Assembly: GCA_027422505.1 (NCBI GenBank)
Contig: JAPQWV010000329.1
Span: 372,001-436,000 of the forward strand
Direction of reading: 5' to 3'
Length of the DNA stretch: 64,000 bases
Source of the DNA: Craterostigma plantagineum
Taxonomy: Eukaryota > Streptophyta > Magnoliopsida > Lamiales > Linderniaceae
Both the position numbers and the translations under genes were made by a program. Shown piece after piece: positions 1-10,160 of the stretch. Within the stretch, counting starts at the first letter, position 1, and the number at the start of each line of letters is the position of its first letter. The notes below the pieces were generated by a model. The model had not been told where the DNA came from, ran no database searches, and saw only the letters and a list, made by a program, of their open reading frames with translations.

Positions 1-6
1 ATAGAA

Positions 7-9
<3 letters not shown>

Positions 10-60
<51 letters not shown>
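10..60. repeat. (GA)n microsatellite
   Basis: About 25 uninterrupted GA dinucleotides. By comparison with the other gypsy LTRs this lies about where the purine-rich transcript leader of the LTR would be. Confidence 0.95.
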
Positions 61-69
<9 letters not shown>

Positions 70-1360
70 GACCGAAGAAAGAACAAACGAAGAAGACGAA
101 GTCGAGCTAAAGGAAATTTGGGCAAGCTCACCACCATCAAAACGAAATTGAGGGAGTGAGGTAGGTTGATTCACACCTACAACACTTAAATATTTCTTGA
201 ATATGTTCGAAATTTGGGTGCTAACACTCCAAGCTCGAAAATGAGGGATTTCTTTGTAGTATGTGACCTTGGTAATTATTGTCTGATGTTGCGTTTCGTT
301 TTAGCCTAAACTATGGGTTTTGTGTGAATATCCATACTGTGTGCTTAGGGAATTTATTCGAGTGGTATTGAAAATGTGAAGAAGGTTTATCCGTGATTAG
401 TGTGGTGTGGGTATTGACATGTAAAGTTGCTTAATTAAATATATTCATGCTATTTTAAGGCCTAACGTGAGTTTACTATGTGTTAGAATAGATTATTTTT
501 GAAAGTTTCGTAATTCACATGTTTAGAATAAATTTCAGATTCACGAAATGGTCATGTTAAGTATTATTCGTGAGTTAGAATCGAAGCATTCAGCTATAGA
601 ACATTTGTAAAAGCGAATTAGGGTTAGTGGATAAATACGAGTTTAATGTCTAAGGTGTATTTATTTTATGTTATTCTTGGGGAATGTTCGAAAGTTTAAT
701 AGTTAGAAATTTTGGAATTTTCTAGTTTAAGTCCACGTTTATGAGTAAGCACACAATGATATAGGGTTATAATGATTCTCGAGATGTATGATGTTCTTGA
801 GGGCAGGAGTTAGTGTGTACTGCTTTCGGGAGAATGAAAGTTTTCAGCCCTAGAAACCTTTGTAGCGACACTTTAGGATAAGTGATTTATACGAGTTTAA
901 GTGCTTAACTTATTTTCGATTTTATGAAGTTTGTTGTTCTAGGATGTACCATTTTTCCAAGAACTAGGATGTTTTGAAAAAGAGCATCATGGTAGATTAG
1001 TTTTGGGAAAATTTTGGAAATTATTGAAATCGGGTAGAATAATTTTTAGGTGTACGATGCAAGGGTTGAGATGAATTTCAAAAAGGGATTTTTGATAATA
1101 TATCTAATTTTGAAGGTTTCGACCAATTCTAGGTTTCGGGCGATTTTGAGCTTTGATTGATTTTAATTCGTGGGCCGTTTTATTTCGTAAGTTTTGAGTG
1201 AAATAGAATTCGAACTAATAGGAATCGGCCGAATGGGTTTCGGGTCACCAAAGTGTTTCGCAGGCCCAAAGGGTTGTTTTGATGTATGAGTAAAACATGT
1301 TTCGCGGGCCAAAAATCGAATTCTCGCGGCCTATAGTCTTCGTGGGCCGACTTGAAGGGT

Positions 1361-1512
1361 GATTCCTGTGAGAGGCGTCGCAGGCCAATTTCAGTTTCGC
1401 GGGCCGATGGACTTTCGCGGGGTGATTCCTGTGAAGGGCATCGCGGGCCGACTTTATGTTTCGCGGGCCGATTGATTTTCACGGGGTGATTCCTGTGAGA
1501 GAAATCGGCCGA
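1361..1512. repeat. 63-64 bp minisatellite inside the LTR
   Basis: The block GATTCCTGTGA recurs at 1361, 1424 and 1488, each time with a downstream CGCGGGCC-type motif, giving a 63-64 bp period. The surrounding 450 bp is unusually GC-rich for this LTR and carries about ten degenerate copies of TTCGCGGGCCGA. Confidence 0.85.
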
Positions 1513-1520
1513 TTCGCGGG

Positions 1521-1591
1521 CTTAAATTGGGCTTTGCGCGTCCAATCGGGCGACTCGCGAACTTAAATTGGACTTCGCGCGTCCAATCGGG
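1521..1591. repeat. 41-bp tandem duplication
   Basis: CTTAAATTGG followed by CGCGTCCAATCGGG occurs at 1521 and again at 1562, with a few substitutions between copies. Confidence 0.85.
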
Positions 1592-2459
1592 GATTCTGCA
1601 AACGCGGCGAAAGTCCCGTGAATTCGAGCGTTGACCCGCAAGTGTTTCGGGTTGACCATCTTTTGAAAGTGGGATCGGGCGATTTAAGATTTGGGCTTTG
1701 ACCGGATTTGTGGGAGTTTGACCGACGCTTTACATTTTTTGGCTTTTGCCCTATTTCATGCTCAATCATTTTAAGTAAAATATTTTCGGCCCCAAATCAG
1801 TTTTAAGATAATGTATTTTCATATGTTGGCTAATATTTTCGGGTCAACCCTTATTGCAAAATTGAAAGGTTACTTTGGATTTAAAACCTTCGACCTAGCT
1901 TGATGTTTTACGGGTTAATTTGACTTAGCGAACTCTTTTCAAACGGTTACCTTTCGAATGTAGTTTCAAGCTATGATCTTTCAAATATAGTATTAAATAT
2001 GTAATAATGCAATACTTAGGAAATTCAGTAACGTAGATATTCAAGTAATTTAGATGATATATTGATGTGATGATTTTGTGCTTAAGGTCGACGTTAGGAA
2101 CATTCCTGAGCTATTAACGGGTAATCGACGGATGACAGGTAAGTAGAAATCCAACTACGACACACAACTTGTTTTACGTGCCTAAATTGATGATTACGTG
2201 CCTACGTGGTTTCATGAATTTGTGAATTGATTGAAGTATTTTAATGTGGTAAGTTTATGTTACATTTACTTGCATATGCATATTCACGTGCACGCACGAA
2301 CTCATGAGGGAGGGTCGTGGGACTGAGTGTGCATAATATTATGTCGCTTGTATGTGACGAGGACCCGCCGATATAGGCCGATGTGTCGACTCACAGTTGA
2401 GTCACGGGCGACTTCTATGGCACCATATACGGCGTACGACGCCGGTTATTATGATGAGG

Positions 2460-2665
2460 CAGGAGGAGCGACCCAGGAAGGAGCGACCTAGCTATGCTAG
2501 CGTAGGCTAACTGGCGTAGGCAACTGCCCTGTTTGCGGAAGGAGCGACCTGGAAGGAGCGACCTAGGGGGAATCCTAGCGTGGGCTACCAGCGTAGGCTA
2601 CCGTATGGCAGAGGGGACGACCTGGGAGGGTGCGACCTAGGGAAACCTAGTGTAGGCTACCCAGC
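2460..2665. repeat. Short GCGACCT/GGCTA repeats in the 3' half of the LTR
   Basis: GGAGCGACC(T/C), GCGTAGGCTA and related words alternate at least five times. Similar gAGCGACC words occur at the equivalent place in the inner gypsy LTR near 19250-19400, and GGTCACCC words in the outer one near 10762-10940 (its minus strand). Confidence 0.7.
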
Positions 2666-3132
2666 GTGGGTCACTGTCACAGTCCTGTTGAGGATATTGA
2701 GCTCTTAATGGTGCATAGTAAGTTCGCCGATGGCCCTGAGTGATACTAGTATGAGTACTAGGAGCATTGGCGTGGATTGCCTTTGCGTAGTGATGTTATG
2801 CATCGGCGTGGATTGCCTTTGCAGGGGAGTGACACGTGCATACATGCATGATTTCTGCTTACTGAGCCTCGGTGGCTCATTCCTTGTGTTGTGTGTTGTA
2901 GGTACGATAGGTCGGACGTTGCGAAACGTCTCAACTAAGGCAAGCTGACGGCGGTACTCCACGGGCTTTTGAGGGCAACGCTGTACATGGATGACGACCT
3001 GTGGAGCGATGTTAGGATGTGTTAGTTATCGTAAATAGTTTTGGGGGCTTCGACCTTTGCAAAATTAGACAATGCAGATTACGTCTCGTCGTAATATATT
3101 TATTTTAGGAAAAAGTTTTTGTAAATCGGGTC

Positions 3133-3154
3133 TTCCGCGGCTTGCGTTGCGGAA
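3133..3154 (+). promoter_or_regulatory. Conserved LTR stem-loop
   Basis: TTCCGC and GCGGAA can pair across a 10-nt loop. The same hairpin occurs at 19818-19839 and, with one mismatch, near 27011-27032 in the inner element. Its position near the 3' end of the LTR suggests an RNA structure of the R/U5 region; that role is inferred. Confidence 0.5.
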
Positions 3155-3263
3155 ATCCGCCGCTAATTAGTATTAGAAAGTGAGGGTCGCCACACACACT
3201 TGTCTTCTGTGTAGATACGACTACGATGAATTATATGAGGACATGTGGACATTCTTTTGACTT

Positions 3264-3287
3264 GTATATATATATATATATATATAT
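3264..3287. repeat. (TA)n microsatellite
   Basis: About 12 TA units within the last 150 bp of the gypsy LTR. Confidence 0.95.
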
Positions 3288-3407
3288 GACTTTCACTCGT
3301 ATTTAAAAAGAAAAATTTTATTCGCATTTTTACGCTTTTGCACGATAACGAAGCATTAGGCACCTAGAATTAGAACGAATTACTAGGACGGACGGCGGGT
3401 CCTGACA

Positions 3408-4171
3408 CTAACTTTAAGACTTGGGCTTGGCCAAGTGCTTAAAAGGCTTGAGGGTAAAATTGGAATTTTACAGTAAGCTGATTTTCGAATTATACCTTGG
3501 GAAAATAATTTCAAAAATTAAATATAAATTTGGAAATAATATATTTGGAATATTATTTATTTTGAGTTGAAATTGAGAAATTAACCTAGGATTAAGTTTC
3601 TATATCATATTTAAAGATACTTAGTGTGACTTGGTGTTTAAGTTGGTTTTCTAATAATAACAAGTTTCCTTAAGTTTGGATTTGGAATTCAAAGGAGAGA
3701 AAAATATGGCAAAAGAATCCCTCCACTTAAGGAGTAAAATTCGAAAATCATATCTTTGAGATATTCTTGGGATTTTCGATTCTAGCTTAGTATAAACAGG
3801 GCAGCCATATTTCATAATTTTGAGGAGAAATTTTGTGCTACATAGTGGGAGAAGTTTCGTCCATCACAAGGCACAACAACAGACACCGAACACACACACT
3901 TCTCCCACGCGACAGCTCAGTTCTTTCTAGCCATCTTTAGAGAACTGATTCTGTGGTACACTGCGAGGTCAGCGTGATGATCTAGTGCCATCCACCACCA
4001 TCGACAAAGTCTTGAAGAAGAGGACGAGGAGCTGCCACTAGCTTCAGGTGGTAATTCTCTACGGGTTACTATTCTGATCCGAGCAACAAGGGCAATCGGG
4101 AAACCCGATAAATTTTTGTTCCGCACCTAACCCGGGGATATGCGTCTCTGGGAGACACCGGGTAACCCAAC
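3408..4171 (+). mobile_element. Ty1/copia LTR fragment (3' part)
   Basis: Homologous, in reverse complement, to 32519-33260, the terminal part of the LTR of the minus-strand copia element further right. Shared blocks include TTTAAGACTTGGGCTTGGCC, TTGGTTTTCTAATAATA and GTGGTACACT. The fragment ends at GGGTAACCCAACA (4159-4171), a good copia LTR terminus. Its 5' part lies beyond the gypsy LTR that cut it. No primer-binding site follows at 4172, so this is a 3' or solo LTR. Confidence 0.8.
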
Positions 4172-4188
4172 AGCTACAGTAATTGCCC

Positions 4189-4380
4189 GAAACTGAGAAT
4201 TTGTTCATTCAAAATTTTCTCGGCGAAACTGAGCGTCGCCCGATTGACAAAATTGCCCGATAGCTGTAGTCGGTCGAATTGCTACAGTCGCCCGATTGAT
4301 CCAACCGCCCAAAACCCCCCATTCGGCCAAAACTGAGCATTTCTTTGCATTCAAAACGTTTGGTGAAACTGAGCGTCGCC
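4189..4380. repeat. 136-bp direct duplication
   Basis: The segment GAAACTGAG...GGCGAAACTGAGCGTCGCC at 4189-4245 is repeated with about 20 percent divergence at 4325-4380. The remaining DNA from 4172 to 4821 is AT-rich and shows no coding signal. Confidence 0.7.
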
Positions 4381-4821
4381 ATATTCTTGCTACCCAAATT
4401 TGCCGATTTCAAATATAGAAGTTTCGATCGAATCTTCATCCTTCAAAACTTTAAATCAAGCGATCCAAACTCACTCTTCGAAATCACAATTGAACTTTTT
4501 TAATCACCAAAACTATTGGACCCCTTCAATAAAAATATTTTTCAAACACTTTTTGAGGAAAATTATTTTTTCATCCTTAGATGAGAAGAACATTCTGAGT
4601 CCAACAGGCATCTTATTAGGACGATTTGGCAAATTATAGAAAAGGTCTTGGTCATCTTCTCGAAGTTTTCGAAATTATCTCAAAATTTTTAGGTGCACAC
4701 CAAAAATTTTCGACGCTCATTCTCTTCGATACTTCTCAAGTAACCCAAACTTTTCGGAACAGAATTTCAGAAATCCAAATTTTAATTTAAAAATAATCAA
4801 GAAAAATATTATTAAATTAAA

Positions 4822-5945
4822 ATGGATGCTCAAGCTAGGAAGATTGAGGAATTAGAAGCAATATGTGCTAATAATTACTCCGTGTTGCTTAAACAACAAG
4901 AAAGCATAGCTTTTGCTAATGAAAATTTGACCAACGCAAAGTCAAAGGTCGTTAGCTTAGAAACTAAGTTACGAGATAGTGAAAAGAGGATCTGCGAGAT
5001 AACTAACAGTTTACGTTCTTGCGAAGATGAGCGAAATGAAGTCTCATCAAAATATGAGACTATCTTAGAGGAACAGGCGTATGCTTTACTCTACGATTAA
5101 GCGGTTAGAGACTGATATTTCGATTATAGGTCAAAGAGATCAAAACTCACATTCTAACCTAATTTGTAACGGGGAAAATATTATACATGATAAAAAACCT
5201 ACCCTATGTGATACTCCAGAGACTCTTCGTAAATTGAAAGAGTTACAAGATACTTTGAACTCTGAACGGATAGGTTTTTGTGCTGAAAAGGAAAAACTTT
5301 TAAAGGGGATTCTGTATCTCAAAATTCCCCGTCTTTATCTGTTTCCCATAATTTGTCAAGCAATACATTTTCCTCGAAACAAGTAAATAAAACAAAAACT
5401 AAAAGAAGCATCCTTGTTCCTAAAACTGAAAAAATTTTACTAATAATTATATGTTAATATTGTCTGAAGCTGAAACATTAAGTAGAGCTTTAAAATTAGC
5501 TAAGAAACAAATTAAAATTAGGAAGGAGCAATGAAAATCAATATTATCTTCGAAATTAAAGTCGGAAATGTTCAAGATTTTTCTTCTCCCATTCCTATCA
5601 CAAGGGAAGCGTGCAAAGAAGAAGTTCCAAGCTTAAGCACACGAACTTCTCAAATCCTGCACATTTATCATTATAATGTGATGACGTGCGTTATTATCGT
5701 AGGAATACTAGTTCTCCTGTTACTGATGCTTAAAATGCTTTATGCTCGTATTTTTACATGCAATATCCAGTTCAGATTAAGTCTGAAAGGCACCTTCTGC
5801 GACTGGCTAGGGAGAAAAACTTTAGATTTTCTTGACATAGAAACACATTCACTGGTGCTGATATGTCTTTTCACTCTAACGTTCACCAAATATGGATCCC
5901 TAAATCCCAACTGCATCCCATAGGCAATTGTCGTGTTTGGGTTCT
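4822..5945 (+). pseudogene. Decayed Sirevirus-like copia gag (C-terminal part)
   Basis: The reading frame at 4822-5097 (92 codons) starts MDAQARKIEELEAI and is a charged heptad-rich coiled coil. An overlapping frame continues to 5386, so there is a frameshift near 5085. Further on, near 5660-5690, there is a degenerate CCHC zinc knuckle in broken frames, and near 5890-5935 the words QIWIPKSQL, which resemble the sequence just before the protease in copia polyproteins. The N-terminal gag domain and all of pol are missing. The same kind of coiled coil follows the gag zinc knuckle in the minus-strand element at 62748-62969, which supports the assignment. It is probably the remnant of the element whose 3' LTR is at 30304. 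Confidence 0.65.
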
Positions 5946-5956
5946 TAACTCAGTTC

Positions 5957-8656
5957 TCCAACAAAATAATTCAATCTAACAACAATTACGGTAGACACTT
6001 AAAGAATAACCATCTATTCCTATTGTTTACTTAGTAAAGCGTAATTTTTGTGAAGTTTCTTTGAAGTCTGTAGTGTTTGCTTGATTATTTGACGGCACAC
6101 TGACCTATCTTGTACTTTCGTCGTAGTATTGCTCCCATTTTGCTTTACTGCTACTCCCCCTCATGATGATCGGTTGGGAAGAACGTCATGCGATGGATCA
6201 AAACGGGGCATTGTCTTTGGCAAGAAGATCACGCCGTCAGGACAAGAAGTGGAGTTGATTGGTACTCATGGGAACTCTTCTTCTAGGCGCCAGATTGGTC
6301 TTCTTTAGGAAGTTGTCTGGTTCTGCCTCGAGGAAACTTGTTTGGCTCCAGAATAAGGTGTATGTGGTGTATTTTCCGATAATATGCCTTGGCTCCATCA
6401 GATTTTTTTTTCATCAATTGCAGAGAGACCATCTTCAGAGTGGTATGCGTGGCGGGAATGGTGGGTGCTCAGGTTGGGTAATAACCTGACGAAGCCAATA
6501 AGGCAATCCATCGACATGACTTCAAAGACAAGACGTGGTCTGTGGGGATAGGGTTTTATAAACCGGGGCAACATAGGCGTCCCTTTAACATCAATCTAGG
6601 AGCGTAGCTCATAGGCGATGGCCTGAAACCGTTGTTGTTTTGATATTGCAACGGTAGGACTTCCTTTCTATCATCAGAGCATGTCTTAGAATGACATGTC
6701 TACGGAAGTCCTGATCTGGTCACAAAGTTCAGATGAAAAAAGGTGTATGTCCTAAAAAATATATAACTTTTAGGTAGTGACGACACCTAGACTCGATGTG
6801 CTCAAGAAAGTTCAGTGGTGTGGGGCTTACTACCACTTACTTCTATATCTCCCGATTCCAAGTGAAGCGGTGATAGATTACGTGGCCCCCCGTGATTTTA
6901 TGAAACATCGGTCTATTGGGAGATCGATGAGTGGGTAAGGCTCGGTTGTGCATGCGCCGTTGGACCAAATGAAGCGACTTCTACCCGGGAGCTGATAAAA
7001 ATAAACTTCTGTACCTATATGGGATGCCCCGAATGTTTTGTGAGGTGAGGGATATGTGTATCATTTGCTCTTTTGTATTGTCAAGAATTGCCAAATGAGA
7101 ATGTGGCTTATGGACTTGAAATCTTCACTAACACTCGGCTAGGTTCCGGGGTTAGGTCCAGTTTGGTCTGACTGAACCATGGGAACTTAAAATCCATGTA
7201 TCTGTCAATTATGGTGAGTGCTGCTTGATCTGCAAGTCGACACACGTTGGTTCTCCAACAATCTCACAAATAATCATAAGGAAAAGCTAGATATTTGACC
7301 CAAACACGCAGGTTGGTTCTCCAACAATCTGACAAGAAAGTCTAGCTTTTGCTAATAAATATTTGACCAACGTATTTGACAACATTTGTCAGCTGTCGAA
7401 CAATCTGACAAATAATCCAATCTAACAACAAATACGTTAGATACTTGAAGAATAGCCATCTCTTCCTGTTGTTACTTAGTAAAGCATAATTTTTGTCAAA
7501 GTTTCTTCGAAGTCTGTGGTGTTTGCTTTATTATCTGACGGCGCACTGACCTATCTTGCACTTTCGTCCTACTATTGCTCCCATTTTGCTTTACTGCTAC
7601 TCCACCTCATGATGATCGGTTGGGAAGATAGTCATGTGATGGATCAAAATGGGGTGTTGTCTTTGGCAAGAAAATCACGTCGTCAGGACAAGAAGTGGAG
7701 TTGATTCATGGGAACTCTTCTTCTCGGCGCCACATTGGTCTTCGGCAAGAAAATCACGTCTAGCTTCTCGGCGCCAGAAGACGGTGTACGTGGTGTGTAT
7801 TTTCTGAAAATGTGTCTGGGCTCCTTCAGATTTTTTTTCATCAATTGCATGAGAGGCCGTCTTCAGAGTGGTACGCGCGGCGGAAATGATGGGTGCTCAG
7901 GTTGGGTAATAACCTGACGAAACCACAAAGGCAATCCTTCGTCATGACTTCAGAGATAAGACGTGGCCTGTGAGGACAGGGTTCATAAACCGGGCCAAAT
8001 AGGCGTCCCGTTAACATCAATCTAGGAAAGCGATAGCCTGAAACCATTGTTGTTTTGATATTGCAATTGTAGGACTTTCTTCCGATCATCGAAGCATGTC
8101 TTCTAATGACATGTCATTGGAAGTCCTGATTTGGTCACAAAGACCAGATGAGAAAAGGTGTATGTGTCCTAAAAAGTATAAAACTTTTATGTAGAGAGGA
8201 CACCTAGACTCGGTGTGCTCAAGAAAGTTCAGTGGTGGGCGGCTGACTACCACTTACTTCTATATCTCCCGATTCCAAGTGAAGTGGTGATAGATAAAGT
8301 GGCTCCCCGTTATTTTATGAAACATCGGTCTATTGGGAGATCGATGAGTGGGTAAGGCTCGGTTGTGCATGCGTCGTTGGACCAAATGAAGCGACTTCTG
8401 CCCGGGAGCTAATAAAAATAAACTGTTGTTCCTATATGGGATGGCCCAAATGCTTTCTGAGGTGAGGGATATGTGTATCATCTGCTCTTTGGTCTTGTCA
8501 AGAATTGCCAAATGGGAATGTGGCTTATGGACTTGAAATCTTCACTAACACTCGGCTACGTCCGTGGTTAGGTTCAGTTTGGTCTGACTGAACCATGTGA
8601 ACTTAGAATCCATGCGTCTGTCAATTGTGGTGAGTGCTGCTTGATCAGCAAGTCGG
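5957..8656. repeat. Diverged tandem duplication of noncoding DNA (two copies of about 1.27 kb)
   Basis: About 5957-7245 and about 7405-8656 match over their whole length at an offset of 1416-1446 bp, with many substitutions and small indels. Shared blocks include GATGATCGGTTGGGAAGA, TATCTCCCGATTCCAAGTGA and TTTGGTCTGACTGAACCATG. The 160 bp between them also carries short repeats of CCAACAATCTGACAA. No open frame is conserved between copies. The segment contains CTCCCCCTCA, a polypurine tract on the minus strand, so it may come from the spacer of a minus-strand Sirevirus. Confidence 0.8.
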
Positions 8657-8816
8657 AGCAGGTCAGTTGATGTCGTCTTCTTGTTAGTGTAAGGATGCCA
8701 CCTTCGCCTTTTTGATATTGTTGAGTTCTCAAGGGTTGCGTGTTTTTGGCTGGAGTCCGTCTTGGAGGTGAGAGTGCTTGAGAGGACTTCTCTTTCTTTT
8801 TCCCACATATAAATAT

Positions 8817-8872
8817 CTATATATATATATATATATATAAATATCTATATATAATATATATATATTATCGTT
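8817..8872. repeat. (TA)n-rich low-complexity tract
   Basis: Interrupted TA dinucleotides, with two spacer words AATATCTATA. Confidence 0.9.
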
Positions 8873-9784
8873 ATAGTAGTAGATATGTGGTATCGTAATA
8901 GTAATAGATATAGGTATATGTATACGTATACATATATGGGTTAAAGTAAGTTTTTCCCTCTCAAATCGTAGACCGAAGATCTACTTTCCCTAAAAATGTT
9001 CTACGCTTCGTAAATATGGAGTGATACTCCCCCTCAATTTATGCATGTTTAAAAATGTAAGCTTCATCCCAGTTAAATGAGCATGATGAAAACGTATTTT
9101 CTTTTCAGATCCGATGCTAACAAAAGAACTATTGTTATTTTAAAAATGTATATTAGAATATACGGCTTTTGCTTTTTAACATCTCTAAAAAAGAGGTATT
9201 TTTTACGATTCATCTTATATGTATACGCAATAGTTTGTTCTAATGTTCTTTATGATATATGCATAGTTAAAATGTACCTCTGTGAGGGTATGTAGGCCTT
9301 TCAGCTCATATGCATGTTAAGATTTAAAATTTAAATTTCTTTCAAAACATGCATGTCTATAATGTACCCTACAGTTTCAAAGTAGGTATTTAGTCTTCTC
9401 AGCTCGAGATGCATGCCAAATTTATTATGGGATGCATATAAAATTTACCTATGTAGTTGTTCGCATCGCTTATCAGTTTTGTATGTGGAGCAACCCAAGA
9501 TACGATACACGCTCCGGTGTTTGGCTGCCCTCATCGCATACCAGTCGTTAGTGTGGAGCAGCTCTCTTAGTACCTAAACATGCTCGGAATTTGCAAACAA
9601 CTTTATCGGGACTTTGATACCCATTTTTGGATGGGTCCCTTGTTAGCAGAAAACAAGTTAAGCATATTTGGTTCAGATAGTGTTACTAAATCATTCTTTA
9701 AAGTCCTCTTCAATTGATTTGTGATTTGTGATATTTAAAGTCCTATTCAACGATCAAAGTTGACGCATCGTGTACAGTTCTCCC

Positions 9785-10020
9785 CATTTAAAGAGAACTC
9801 CCCGATCCCAACACAAGGTTGAACAAATGTAGGGGGAGTCGCGACTATCGAAGGGAGAGCTGGAACACAAGAAGAGAAGACCCCTCCGTTACGCCCTCCA
9901 AATTTAAAGAGAACTCCTCAATCGCAACTCAAGGTTGACCAAATGTAGGGGGCGTTGTAACTATTGAAGGAAGAGGTCGAATACAAAGAGACGATCCAGC
10001 AAGCAGATTCAAGAAGAGAA
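9785..10020 (+). repeat. 116-bp direct repeat with polypurine tracts
   Basis: TTTAAAGAGAACTC begins at 9787 and again at 9903, and each copy holds AAGGTTGA(A/C)CAAATGTAGGGGG. Multiple polypurine tracts upstream of the 3' LTR are a known trait of Sireviruses. This pair lies, after removal of the nested gypsy insertion, about 230 bp or more before the PPT at 30292. Confidence 0.7.
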
Positions 10021-10155
10021 GTTCATAACACGGTGAGCTTGTATCTCCTAAAGAAGAGGTAACAAGACAAGATAAAGGAGCAGGAGATTGAAGAAGACCA
10101 CGCACGCTTCCACCGTATACTTTGATACGTGTTCTTCAAGAACTGCGGACAATTA

Positions 10156-10160
10156 CAAGA
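10156..10160. repeat. Target-site duplication CAAGA (left) of outer gypsy element
   Basis: CAAGA directly abuts the LTR terminus TGTCAGGACC and is repeated at 30252-30256 beyond the other LTR. Confidence 0.95.

Larger units (their letters stand above)
1..3407 (+). mobile_element. Ty3/gypsy LTR, 5' end beyond the window
   Basis: This is the 3' portion of a long terminal repeat in plus orientation, with no coding capacity. It ends at 3407 in GGGTCCTGACA, the same terminus (reverse-complemented) as the LTRs at 10161 and 27400. Landmarks shared with the other gypsy LTRs here are the TGACAGGTAAGTAGAAAT block near 2133, the ATGGATGACGACCTGTGG block near 2987 and the GCGGAAATCCGCC block near 3149. 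No TG start is visible, so the LTR is at least 3.4 kb long or begins off-window. Flanking CTAAC at 3408-3412 is the likely target duplication, because the copia LTR it entered has the same bases at this point. It may be a solo LTR or a 3' LTR. Confidence 0.8.
8657..10155. other. AT-rich noncoding spacer
   Basis: No gene is visible. It contains an AT microsatellite, a run of ATGCATG-type words (9040-9430) and, at the right end, the polypurine repeat listed separately. It is probably 3' untranslated spacer of the old plus-strand copia element that the outer gypsy element interrupted at 10160. Confidence 0.5.

Noticed and set aside
5531..5923. 130-codon frame with a hydrophobic stretch (VIIVGILVLLLLML) that looks like a membrane protein
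   Set aside because: The hydrophobic run is a frame artefact of the decayed gag zinc-knuckle region; other frames of the same DNA give copia words.
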